Source: Mycolicibacter sinensis (lineage in GTDB: Bacteria > Actinomycetota > Actinomycetes > Mycobacteriales > Mycobacteriaceae). Taken from it: DNA of 64,000 nt. The stretch spans positions 16,573 to 80,572 of the forward strand of contig NZ_LZJK01000151.1 in assembly GCF_001667945.1 (NCBI RefSeq), in the 5' to 3' direction. A program made the translations under genes and the position numbers. Below, one piece after another: positions 1 to 7,311 of this stretch; positions within the stretch are counted from its first letter, which is position 1, and each line of letters opens with the position of its first letter. The notes under the pieces were generated by a model. The model searched no databases. It was not told the DNA's origin and was given only the letters and a program-made list of their open reading frames with translations.

Positions 1-123
1 GGTGAGTGCGGGCGCGCCTACCTGCTCAAGGCGGTGGTGCTGCTGGAGGTCACCCACTGCGGCTTCTCCGAATCGATCGCTGACCTGGTGGTGACGAATA
101 TGGCGGCGGCGGTGCCGGGCTAA
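1..123 (+). CDS. C-terminal fragment of an unidentified protein
   Basis: The first frame is open from the window edge to a TAA at 121-123, giving the last 40 residues of a protein. The piece is mostly hydrophobic and helix-like (AYLLKAVVLLEV followed by two Ala/Val-rich stretches) and ends in AAAVPG. It converges on mnmA with only ten bases between the two stop codons. The family cannot be recognised from so short a tail, and no function is proposed. It could also be a chance open frame, but the tight convergent spacing favours a real gene end. Confidence 0.4.
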   Translation, partial: GECGRAYLLKAVVLLEVTHCGFSESIADLVVTNMAAAVPG

Positions 124-133
124 GGCCGGTGGC

Positions 134-1207
134 TCAGGCGGTGTCGGCGATGGTGGCGCTGGCGATCACCTCGTCGCCGTGCGGGTCCGGGCGGTAGCAG
201 ACCAGCGTCTGACCGCGGGCCACCCCGCGCAGTGGCGCACGCAGCCGCACGCGCAGATCGTCGCCGACGAGCTCGGCCACCGCGCCCACGGTCTCCCCGT
301 GGGCGCGCACCTGCACCTCGCATTCGACCGGGCCGCGCCAGGCGCTTCCCGAGGTGAATACCGGCGTCCGTCCGGTCAGGCCCAGCACGTCCAGGTCGGC
401 GGCGGTGCCGACGGTGATGGTGGCGGTGGCGGCGTCGATGCCGGTCACGTAGCGGGGCCGGCCGTCCGGGCCGGGGCCGGCGATGCCCAGGCCCTTGCGC
501 TGGCCGATGGTGAAGCCGTGCACCCCGTCGTGCTCGGCCAGCACCGTCCCGCCGGCGTCGACGACCGCCCCGGGCCGCACCCCGATGTGGCTGCCCAGGA
601 AGGTGCGGGTGTCGCCGGTCGGGATGAAGCAGATGTCGTGACTGTCGGGTTTGCTCGCCACCGCCAGGCCGCGTTCGGCGGCTTCGGCGCGGATGGCCGG
701 CTTGGGGGTGTCGCCGATCGGGAACGCCGCGTGGCTGAGCTGTTCGGCGGTCAGCACCGCCAGCACATAGGACTGGTCCTTGTCGGCGTCGACCGCGCGG
801 CGCAGCCGGCCGTCGGCGAGCCGGGCGTAGTGGCCGGTGGCCACCATGTCGAAGCCGAGCGCCACGGCGCGGGCGGCCACCGCGGAGAACTTGATCTTCT
901 CGTTGCAGCGCACGCACGGGTTCGGGGTCTCACCGCGGGCATAGGAGTCGACGAAGTCGTCGATCACCTCGGCTTGAAACTGCTCAGAGAAGTCCCACAC
1001 GTAGAACGGGATGCCCAGCAGGTCGGCGACCCGGCGGGCGTCGTCGGAGTCCTCCCGCGAACAGCAGCCCCGCGAGCCGGTGCGCAGTGTGCCCGGGTTG
1101 CGGGACAGCGCCAGGTGCACGCCGACCACCTCGTGCCCGGCATCGACCATGCGGGCGGCGGCGACCGACGAATCCACCCCGCCGCTCATCGCGGCTATGA
1201 CTTTCAC
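134..1207 (-). CDS. mnmA: tRNA-specific 2-thiouridylase MnmA
   Basis: This enzyme installs the 2-thio group on wobble uridine 34 of Lys, Glu and Gln tRNAs, using ATP and sulfur relayed from a cysteine desulfurase. The 357-residue protein has the family's usual length. It carries the PP-loop SGGVDSS (residues 8-14), the catalytic Cys region PNPCVRCNEKIKF with the nucleophile at about Cys101, and the second active-site Cys193 in SHDICFIPTGD. The start is GTG at 1207, whose bases overlap the TGA of the upstream cysteine desulfurase (GTGA), so the two are translationally coupled and probably form a sulfur donor-acceptor pair. It matches Rv3024c (trmU) in position and sequence. Confidence 0.96.
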   Translation of the reverse strand: MKVIAAMSGGVDSSVAAARMVDAGHEVVGVHLALSRNPGTLRTGSRGCCSREDSDDARRVADLLGIPFYVWDFSEQFQAEVIDDFVDSYARGETPNPCVRCNEKIKFSAVAARAVALGFDMVATGHYARLADGRLRRAVDADKDQSYVLAVLTAEQLSHAAFPIGDTPKPAIRAEAAERGLAVASKPDSHDICFIPTGDTRTFLGSHIGVRPGAVVDAGGTVLAEHDGVHGFTIGQRKGLGIAGPGPDGRPRYVTGIDAATATITVGTAADLDVLGLTGRTPVFTSGSAWRGPVECEVQVRAHGETVGAVAELVGDDLRVRLRAPLRGVARGQTLVCYRPDPHGDEVIASATIADTA

Positions 1208-2382
1208 CGTGGCACCCCGGCGGCGGCCAGCATGGCCTGACGGGCCCGGTCCACCGCGCCCGGCAGCACCGCCAGCACCGCATCCACGTCGGCGTCGACG
1301 CTGGTGTGCCCCAATGACAGCCGCAGCGAGCCCCGCGCGGCCACCGGGTCAGCGCCCATCGCCGTCAGAACGTGCGACGGCCGCGCCACCCCGGCGGTGC
1401 AGGCCGAACCGGTGGAGCATTCGATGCCGTTGGCATCCAACAACATCAGCAGCGAGTCACCTTCGCAGCCGGCGAAGGTGAAGTGCGCGTTGCCCGGCAG
1501 CCGCTCGGTGCGCGACCCGTTGACGCAGGCGTCCTCAATCCGCGCGAGCACCCCGTCGATGAGCCGGTCCCGCATGGCCGCCACCCGGTCGGCGGTGTCC
1601 TCCAGTGAGCCCACCGCGATCTGCAACGCGGTTGCCATGCCGACGGCGCCGGCGACATCGGGTGTGCCCGAACGGATGTCACGCTCCTGGCCCCCGCCGT
1701 GCATCAGCGGAACACAGGCCACGTCGCGGCGCATCAACAGCGCGCCGGCCCCGCAGGGCCCACCGAACTTGTGGGCCGTCAGAGTCAGCGCCGACAGCCC
1801 GCTGCCCGCGAAGTCGACCGGCAGCTGACCGACGGCCTGCACCGCATCGGAGTGCATGGGCACGCCGAATTCCGCTGCGACGGCGGCGAGTTCGGCAATC
1901 GGCAACACAGTGCCGACCTCGTTGTTGGCCCACATCACCGATACCAGTGCGACATCCTCAGAGTCCTGCAGCGCCGCGCGCAGCGCGTCCGGCGTCACCG
2001 AACCGTCGGCAGCGGTGGGCAGCCAGGTGATCTCGGCGTCTTCGTGGTCGGCGAGCCAGCTGACCGCGTCCAGCACAGCATGGTGTTCGATCTCGGTGGT
2101 GATGATCCGACGCCGGCGCGGGTCGGCGTCACGCCTGGCCCAGTAGATGCCCTTGACCGCCAGGTTGTCGCCGTCGGTGCCGCCGGCGGTGAACACCACC
2201 TCCGACGGACGTGCGCCCAGGAGTGCAGCGATCGACTCCCGGGACTCCTCCATCCGGCGGCGCGCGCTGCGGCCGGCGGCGTGCAGCGACGAGGCGTTGC
2301 CGACGGTGCCCATCACGGCCGTCATCGCCTCGATGGCCTCGGGGTACATCGGGGTGGTGGCTGCGTGATCCAGATAGACCAT
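1204..2382 (-). CDS. iscS: Cysteine desulfurase (IscS/NifS-like)
   Basis: A PLP enzyme that takes sulfur from L-cysteine as a protein persulfide, here probably for MnmA and Fe-S assembly. The 392-residue protein begins with the typical MVYLDHAATTP. It has the PLP Lys205 in LTLTAHKFGG, and the persulfide Cys328 in the short loop STGSACTAG, which suggests an IscS-like protein rather than SufS. The ATG at 2382 is preferred over an in-frame start at 2427 because the family starts directly with the YLDHAATTP strand. It is upstream of mnmA with a GTGA overlap. It is the counterpart of Rv3025c. Confidence 0.93.
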   Translation of the reverse strand: MVYLDHAATTPMYPEAIEAMTAVMGTVGNASSLHAAGRSARRRMEESRESIAALLGARPSEVVFTAGGTDGDNLAVKGIYWARRDADPRRRRIITTEIEHHAVLDAVSWLADHEDAEITWLPTAADGSVTPDALRAALQDSEDVALVSVMWANNEVGTVLPIAELAAVAAEFGVPMHSDAVQAVGQLPVDFAGSGLSALTLTAHKFGGPCGAGALLMRRDVACVPLMHGGGQERDIRSGTPDVAGAVGMATALQIAVGSLEDTADRVAAMRDRLIDGVLARIEDACVNGSRTERLPGNAHFTFAGCEGDSLLMLLDANGIECSTGSACTAGVARPSHVLTAMGADPVAARGSLRLSLGHTSVDADVDAVLAVLPGAVDRARQAMLAAAGVPR

Positions 2383-2430
2383 GACCCGCCCAGGATACCG
2401 GGCAGTTCCCGTCACCTCGGTGGCCATGCG

Positions 2431-3249
2431 TCAGCAGCAGATGCAGGCCTGCCGGGGCGGTCGCACCTGGCAGCCCACGGCGGCCTGGCAGCGGGCGGCC
2501 AGCTCGCGCCGATCTGTCCCGGGCAGCTGCAGGGATGCGACGTGCACCCGCGCGACGGTACGCCGTGCGGTGATCAGCCGGCGCATCGAGGCCGCCAGGG
2601 TGTCGTCGCCGACGAAGGCCGGCAGGGTCGAGCGGGATCCGTCGGGATGGTGGTAGCTGAGTTGTAGCGGCTGCACGGGGCGCGCCGCGTCGACGGCGGC
2701 CTGGAACATCGCCGGATAGAACCTGCCGTGGGCGCGCCCGCACCAGGTGGTGCCCTCCGGGAACGCCACGACGGTACGGCCTTCCCGCAATCTGGCGGCC
2801 ACTGCCTCGACCACCGTCGGCAGCCGGCGCAGGCTGTCCCGGTCGATCGGGATGATCCGCATGAGGCGGGCCAGCGCCCCGATGCCGGGCCAGCTGATCA
2901 GGTCGGCGCGCGCCACGAATGTCCCCGGGCACACCGCGCCGACGACGAACACGTCCAGCCAGGAGATGTGCCCGCTGACCACCAGCATGCCGCGCAGGTT
3001 GCGCAACGGTGCCCCGATCGTCGTCACCCGCACTCCGAAGCAGCGCAACACCAGCCGGCAGCAGCCGCGCTGGAAGGTGACCCGGCCCGGCAGCGGCGCC
3101 GCCAGCAGCGGCAGCACCGGTAGCAGCAGCATCAGCAGGGCCAGCCGGGCCGCCACCACCGCCGGGAACAACAGCTTCGCGCCGCCGTGCACGCACGCCG
3201 GCGTACACGATGGCCGCGGCGCCCAGGCGTTGACGACCCCGTGGTTCAC
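2431..3249 (-). CDS. 1-acyl-sn-glycerol-3-phosphate acyltransferase-like (PlsC/OlsA type)
   Basis: A membrane-associated acyltransferase of the PlsC family. Seen: an N-terminal hydrophobic segment (about residues 27-55), the catalytic HX4D motif SGHISWLD (His94, Asp99) and the substrate-binding motif FPEGTTW (about 163-169). The C-terminus ends in an unusual Cys-rich CICC. The GTG at 3249 overlaps the TGA of the preceding GNAT gene, so the two are coupled; an in-frame start at 3327 would overlap that gene more and is less likely. PlsC proteins paired with an OlsB-type enzyme can act as OlsA, acylating lyso-ornithine lipid. Ordinary lysophosphatidate acylation is the alternative. It corresponds to Rv3026c. 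Confidence 0.85.
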   Translation of the reverse strand: MNHGVVNAWAPRPSCTPACVHGGAKLLFPAVVAARLALLMLLLPVLPLLAAPLPGRVTFQRGCCRLVLRCFGVRVTTIGAPLRNLRGMLVVSGHISWLDVFVVGAVCPGTFVARADLISWPGIGALARLMRIIPIDRDSLRRLPTVVEAVAARLREGRTVVAFPEGTTWCGRAHGRFYPAMFQAAVDAARPVQPLQLSYHHPDGSRSTLPAFVGDDTLAASMRRLITARRTVARVHVASLQLPGTDRRELAARCQAAVGCQVRPPRQACICC

Positions 3250-4085
3250 GCGTCCGTGGCGACGTCGGCTGCCGCCGCGACCGAGCGCAGGCGGTTCAGG
3301 TAGCGGGTATCGGCGTCGCTGCGGCACAACAGCGCCGGGAAGTCGCCCACCCCGAAGCCGGGGTCGTGGGCCGGTTCACCGCAGATCCGCGCGCCCAGCC
3401 GCAGATAGCCGCGCAGCAGCGGCGGCAGGACCGGACGGGCCGGCGGCGCGATCTCCTCGAGGCTCTTGCCGTCCAGCACCACCGGCCGATACGGCGTCAG
3501 CCGGTGCGGTGAGGCGTGGCGGCGCCGCACGAAGTCGCGGACGCCGCGGATCTGGCTGCCGGGCGCGCCCTCGCCGTGGACGGGCACCGAGACGCAGCCG
3601 GTGATGTAGTCGTATCCGTAGCGGTCCAGGTAGGCCAGGATCCCGGCCCACATCAACAGCACGACGGCACCGTTGCGGTGCCCCGGGCGCACCACCGCCC
3701 GGCCCATCTCGACCAGCGACGGGCGCAGCGGATCGAGTGCGGCGACGTCGAATTCGGCTGCGCTGTAAAGGCCTCCGGCGGCGATGGCGCCGGTCGGGGG
3801 CAGCATCCGGTAGCAGCCGACCAGCGCTCCGGAGGTGTCGTCCCGCACCAGCAGGTGATCGCAGTATTGGTCGAATCGGTCGGCGTCTCGGCCGTCGGCC
3901 GCGGGCGGCAGGGTGAATCCCGGCTCGGTGCTGAACACCTCGTAGCGCAGCCGCTGCGCGGCTTCGATCAGGGCGGGCTCGGTGGATACCAGCAGCGAGT
4001 ATCGCGGGGTGTCGGTGGTGGTGGTGGGCTCGGGGGCGATGAGAACAGAACCAGTGCTCACAATCGCCCACGGTCGCGCAGTCAT
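3246..4085 (-). CDS. GNAT-fold N-acyltransferase (OlsB-like, Acetyltransf_5)
   Basis: This protein of about 279 residues resembles the ornithine-acyl-ACP N-acyltransferase family. The recognisable segments are RLRYEVFSTEPGF near the N-terminus, DQYCDHLLVRD, the acyl-donor-binding stretch VEMGRAVVRPGHRNGAVVLL, and DYITGCVSVPV. This is the layout of OlsB, which attaches a 3-hydroxy fatty acid to ornithine. Its gene is directly followed, with a GTGA overlap, by a PlsC/OlsA-type acyltransferase. The start is uncertain: ATG 4085 is chosen, TTG 4100 and GTG 4061 are possible, and no good ribosome binding site is visible. It is the counterpart of Rv3027c, whose substrate I do not know to be proven. 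Confidence 0.8.
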   Translation of the reverse strand: MTARPWAIVSTGSVLIAPEPTTTTDTPRYSLLVSTEPALIEAAQRLRYEVFSTEPGFTLPPAADGRDADRFDQYCDHLLVRDDTSGALVGCYRMLPPTGAIAAGGLYSAAEFDVAALDPLRPSLVEMGRAVVRPGHRNGAVVLLMWAGILAYLDRYGYDYITGCVSVPVHGEGAPGSQIRGVRDFVRRRHASPHRLTPYRPVVLDGKSLEEIAPPARPVLPPLLRGYLRLGARICGEPAHDPGFGVGDFPALLCRSDADTRYLNRLRSVAAAADVATDA

Positions 4086-4183
4086 GCGGCGTAGAGGCAA
4101 TCACCGCATGACATGTCGGTGCACTCTCGGTGACGAGTTGCAGCCTCCGGGCGGTCCGCGCGCTGGCAGCGGCAACTCGAGAG

Positions 4184-4218
4184 AAATCGACATTGTGACG
4201 ATAAAAATCAACGTTGTG
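4184..4218. promoter_or_regulatory. Two direct repeats with 21-bp periodicity (candidate operator)
   Basis: AAATCGACATTGTG (4184-4197) and AAATCAACGTTGTG (4205-4218) match at 12 of 14 positions. They start exactly 21 bp, or two helical turns, apart. They lie in the otherwise GC-rich gap between the divergent GNAT and SDR genes, immediately upstream of a perfect palindrome. A regulator bound on one face of the helix would see both copies. The TetR protein encoded downstream is the obvious candidate, but this is inference. Confidence 0.5.
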
Positions 4219-4221
4219 TAG

Positions 4222-4237
4222 ACTTTGTCGGCAAAGT
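4222..4237. promoter_or_regulatory. Perfect palindrome, candidate TetR operator
   Basis: ACTTTG-TCGG-CAAAGT is a perfect inverted repeat with 6-bp arms. It lies 38 bp upstream of the ATG of the SDR gene that is co-transcribed with a TetR regulator. Size and position fit an autoregulatory TetR-family operator. Confidence 0.5.
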
Positions 4238-4274
4238 GCTCGATCGCGATTTCTCGGTCCCAACGGGGGTGCAA

Positions 4275-5123
4275 ATGCCGACACAGCAGTGGCTCATCAC
4301 CGGCGTCAGCACGGGTCTGGGCCGTGCCTTCGCCCAAGCGGCTTTGGCCGCCGGGCACACCGTCGTCGGGACGGTGCGGTCCGCAGATGACCTAGCGGCC
4401 TTCCGCGCGCTCAAACCCGGGTACGCCCACGGCCGCATCGTGGACGTGACGGACGACGACGCCGTTGCGAGTCTGTTCAACGAGGTAGAACAGTGCGTCG
4501 GCCCATTGGATGTCGTCGTCGCCAACGCCGGCTACGGCCTGGAGGGCACCTTCGAGGAGACTCCACTGGCCGAGGTGAGGCGACAGTTCGCGGTCAACGT
4601 GTTCGGGACCGTGGCCACCCTGCAGGCCGCACTGCCGCAGATGCGCCGGCGCCGGCGCGGACACTTGATGGCCGTCACCTCCATGGGCGGGCTCATGGCC
4701 GTCCCCGGCATGTCGGCCTACTGCGGCAGCAAGTTCGCTGTCGAAGGCATCCTGGAAGCACTCGGCAAAGAGGTTGCGCAGTTCGGGATCCACGTGACAG
4801 CGATCGAGCCTGGCTCCTTCCGCACCGACTGGGCCGGACGATCCATGACACGCGCCGCGCGGAGCATCGCCGACTACGACGAGCTGTTCGGTCCCATCCG
4901 CGAAACCCGAAAGCAGGCCAGCGGCAGGCAGCTGGGCAACCCGGCGAAAGCCGGCGACGCCATCGTGCACATCGCGTCGCTCGAGCGGCCACCGGCACAT
5001 CTCGTCCTGGGCTCAGATGCGCTGCGACTGATCACCGCCGCGCGCGCGGCTGTAGACGAGGAGATCCGGAGCTGGGAAATGCTTTCCCGCACAACCGACT
5101 TCGCCGAAGGCGCCGCGCTCTGA
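4275..5123 (+). CDS. Short-chain dehydrogenase/reductase (classical SDR)
   Basis: An NAD(P)-dependent oxidoreductase of unknown substrate, 282 residues. Seen: cofactor motif TGVSTGLG (9-16), NAG (84-86), and catalytic Ser136, Tyr149 and Lys153 (YCGSK). ATG 4275 follows a GGGGGT stretch and gives the usual SDR N-terminus; an in-frame GTG at 4236 would add 13 residues that run through the palindrome. The stop overlaps the ATG of the TetR gene by one base (TGATG), so the two are coupled. The pair looks like a regulator plus its inducible enzyme inserted between Rv3027c-like and etfA-like genes, as it is not part of the M. tuberculosis order. Confidence 0.88.
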   Translation: MPTQQWLITGVSTGLGRAFAQAALAAGHTVVGTVRSADDLAAFRALKPGYAHGRIVDVTDDDAVASLFNEVEQCVGPLDVVVANAGYGLEGTFEETPLAEVRRQFAVNVFGTVATLQAALPQMRRRRRGHLMAVTSMGGLMAVPGMSAYCGSKFAVEGILEALGKEVAQFGIHVTAIEPGSFRTDWAGRSMTRAARSIADYDELFGPIRETRKQASGRQLGNPAKAGDAIVHIASLERPPAHLVLGSDALRLITAARAAVDEEIRSWEMLSRTTDFAEGAAL

Positions 5124-5734
5124 TGGTCCGTCACCACCCGGCACACGGCCGCCGCCCCACGGTGCGTAAGGGCGATCTCCGCGAGCAGGCGATTCTGGAC
5201 ACCTGCGAAGCTCTGCTGGCGCAAACGGGCTACGACGCCATGACCGTCGCCGACATCGCCCAGGGCGCCGGCATCACCCGCGGCGCCTTGTACTTCTACT
5301 TCGGGTCGAAGCAAGACGTGGTCACCGCACTCGTCGCCCGCACCGTCGAGCACTTGTGGGAGCGGTCCCGCGCCACCGCAGAGACCGACGACCCGTGCCA
5401 GGCAATCGCAGCGGCCATGCAGCGCACAGTCGAGCTGTGGAACGAGCACGGCCTAGTCATGCGCACAGCGATCGACCTGTCGTTGACCGTGCCGGAGATC
5501 GGCAGACTGTGGAGCCATACCGCTGACTTGTTCATCGCGGCCATCACCGCCGTCCTGGAACGAGCCGGCGTTGAGTCCGGCACGAAACCCGAACAGGCGC
5601 CTGCAATGGCGCGCACCTTGTGTTGGATGATCGAGCGGACCTTCTACCACACATCGCACGAATCTCGCGAGGAACTCCAACGGGCATCGAAGACGTGCGA
5701 ACACATCTGGCTGATCAGCGCCGGGCTGACCTGA
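5123..5734 (+). CDS. TetR/AcrR-family repressor, EthR-like
   Basis: A 203-residue regulator. The N-terminal helix-turn-helix runs from about residue 20 to 65, with the recognition segment ITRGALYFYFGSKQDVV typical of TetR proteins. The C-terminal half, with an LWNEHGLVMRTAIDLS region and an MIERTFYH segment near the end, resembles the ligand-binding part of EthR-type regulators. It is translated from an ATG overlapping the SDR stop. The palindrome and direct repeats at 4184-4237 are the likely operator. The inducer is unknown. Confidence 0.85.
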   Translation: MVRHHPAHGRRPTVRKGDLREQAILDTCEALLAQTGYDAMTVADIAQGAGITRGALYFYFGSKQDVVTALVARTVEHLWERSRATAETDDPCQAIAAAMQRTVELWNEHGLVMRTAIDLSLTVPEIGRLWSHTADLFIAAITAVLERAGVESGTKPEQAPAMARTLCWMIERTFYHTSHESREELQRASKTCEHIWLISAGLT

Positions 5735-5755
5735 TGACGCCCCGGTATGCCAACC

Positions 5756-6481
5756 TCAGGCGGCAGCACCGCCGCCGTCGGCGTGCAGCGTCGAGCCGGT
5801 GATGAAACTGGACCGCGGCGAGGCCAGAAACAGTACGGCTTCGGCGATCTCGGACGCCTGCGCGGTGCGGCCGAGCGGAAGCGCCCGGCCCAGTTCGTCG
5901 TTGACGTCGCCCCACTCGGCCACCACCCCCGCGGTAGCGGTGGGTCCGGGCGCGACGCTGTTCACCCGCACCCCGTGCGGCCCGAACTCGGCAGCCCAGG
6001 TTCGGGTCAGCGATTCCAGGGCGGCTTTGGACGCGCTGTAGCTTGACGCGCCCGGAACGCCTTTGAAGGCGACCATGCTGGTGACGTTGACGATGGCGCC
6101 GCGCCCGCGCCGCAACATGGCCGGCACCAGGGCCGCAACCAAGAAGTAGGCGCCGCGCACGTTGGTGTCAAACGTCGACTCGAATGACGAGACGTCCTGG
6201 TCGACGGTGAGCGCGCCGGGGAAACTGGCGGCGTTGTTCACCAGGATGTCGACATCACCACACTGCCGGGCAAGGGAGTGCACCGATTCGAGGTCCGCCA
6301 GATCGGCGGCCACGAACCGCACGCCGTCGCCGAGTTCGGCGACGGCGGCGGCACCGCGACCAGCGGAACGGCCGGTGATGATCACCGTGGCGCCGTGCCG
6401 CGCCAGCAGCCGGGCCGACTCCAGTCCGATACCGGCGGTCCCGCCGGTCACCACCGCGGTCTGGCCCGCCAGCTCGCTCAC
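5756..6481 (-). CDS. Short-chain dehydrogenase/reductase (FabG-like)
   Basis: A 241-residue classical SDR. It has the cofactor motif TGGTAGIG (12-19), NNA (82-84), catalytic Ser135, Tyr148 and Lys152 (YSASK), and the C-terminal SSFITGSTLHADGG typical of FabG-like enzymes that act on 3-oxoacyl or alicyclic ketone substrates. The GTG at 6481 overlaps the TGA of the upstream NAD(P)-binding protein (GTGA), so both are made from one message. It converges on the TetR gene with a 21-bp gap. The substrate cannot be predicted. Confidence 0.88.
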   Translation of the reverse strand: MSELAGQTAVVTGGTAGIGLESARLLARHGATVIITGRSAGRGAAAVAELGDGVRFVAADLADLESVHSLARQCGDVDILVNNAASFPGALTVDQDVSSFESTFDTNVRGAYFLVAALVPAMLRRGRGAIVNVTSMVAFKGVPGASSYSASKAALESLTRTWAAEFGPHGVRVNSVAPGPTATAGVVAEWGDVNDELGRALPLGRTAQASEIAEAVLFLASPRSSFITGSTLHADGGGAAA

Positions 6482-7221
6482 TGGGTCGCCAGCCAGTCCG
6501 CCAGGCGGGTCTGGGCCAGGATCGCGTCGGGGCCGGTGACCAGGCCGGTGTCCCCCACCTTGGTGCCGAAGTAGACGGCCGCCGGGTCGACCACGATCGG
6601 CAGGGTCTCGCCGCGGTGCGCTAGCGCCGCAGCGGCCAGTTCGGCGAACGTCATCTTCTCCGGACCGCCGACGTTGACGATCCCGTCCACCGGGGCCGCC
6701 TGGGCCGCACGGGCCACCGCGGCGGCCACGTCGGCGCCGGCGATCGGCTGGATCAGCCCCTCGGGGGCCCGCACCACACCGTCGACGGTCAAAGACGCGG
6801 TGATCGCGTCGGCGAACTCGTGAAACTGGGTGGCGCGCACGATGGTGTAGGGCAGCCCCGAGTCGGTGATGATCCGTTCCTGGGCCACCTTGGCGCGCAT
6901 GTAGCCGCTGTCCGGCAGGGCGTCGCAGCCCACGATCGACAGCGCCACGTAGTGGCTGACATCGGCCTTTTTCGCCGCTGCGACCTGGTTGGTGGTCGAG
7001 CGGGTGAAGAAGTCCATGACCGGGTCGTCGTCGAAGTTCGGGGAGTTCACCACGTCGACCAGCACGTCGGCGCCCGACAGCGCCTCAACCAGGCCCTGGC
7101 CGGTCAGGACGTCGGCGCCGGTGTCGCGCGACGCCGCCACCGGCTCGTGCCCGGCCGCGGCCAGCAGCGCGACGACCTTCGAGCCGATCTGCCCGCTGGC
7201 GCCCATCACGGTGATTTTCAT
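6478..7221 (-). CDS. NAD(P)H-binding NmrA/atypical SDR protein
   Basis: A 247-residue atypical SDR. The Rossmann motif GASGQIG lies at residues 8-14, and the SGLPYTIVRATQFHEF segment is typical of the NmrA/quinone-reductase-like (SDR a5-a7) group. There is no YxxxK pair in the classical position; the Tyr-containing segment YMRAKVAQE is the nearest equivalent. The start is supported by a strong AAGGAGG ribosome binding site just upstream. It is the first gene of a two-gene unit with the SDR at 5756-6481 and lies 90 bp downstream of the LAL regulator on the same strand. It may be a redox sensor or a reductase. Confidence 0.82.
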   Translation of the reverse strand: MKITVMGASGQIGSKVVALLAAAGHEPVAASRDTGADVLTGQGLVEALSGADVLVDVVNSPNFDDDPVMDFFTRSTTNQVAAAKKADVSHYVALSIVGCDALPDSGYMRAKVAQERIITDSGLPYTIVRATQFHEFADAITASLTVDGVVRAPEGLIQPIAGADVAAAVARAAQAAPVDGIVNVGGPEKMTFAELAAAALAHRGETLPIVVDPAAVYFGTKVGDTGLVTGPDAILAQTRLADWLATQ

Positions 7222-7311
7222 TTCTTCCAGACCTCCTTGGTCGACTGTGGTGTGTCCACAGTGGCACTGCAGAGGCCGTGCCGGTACCCCGGAAAGTCCG
7301 TAGTCTGCGGG

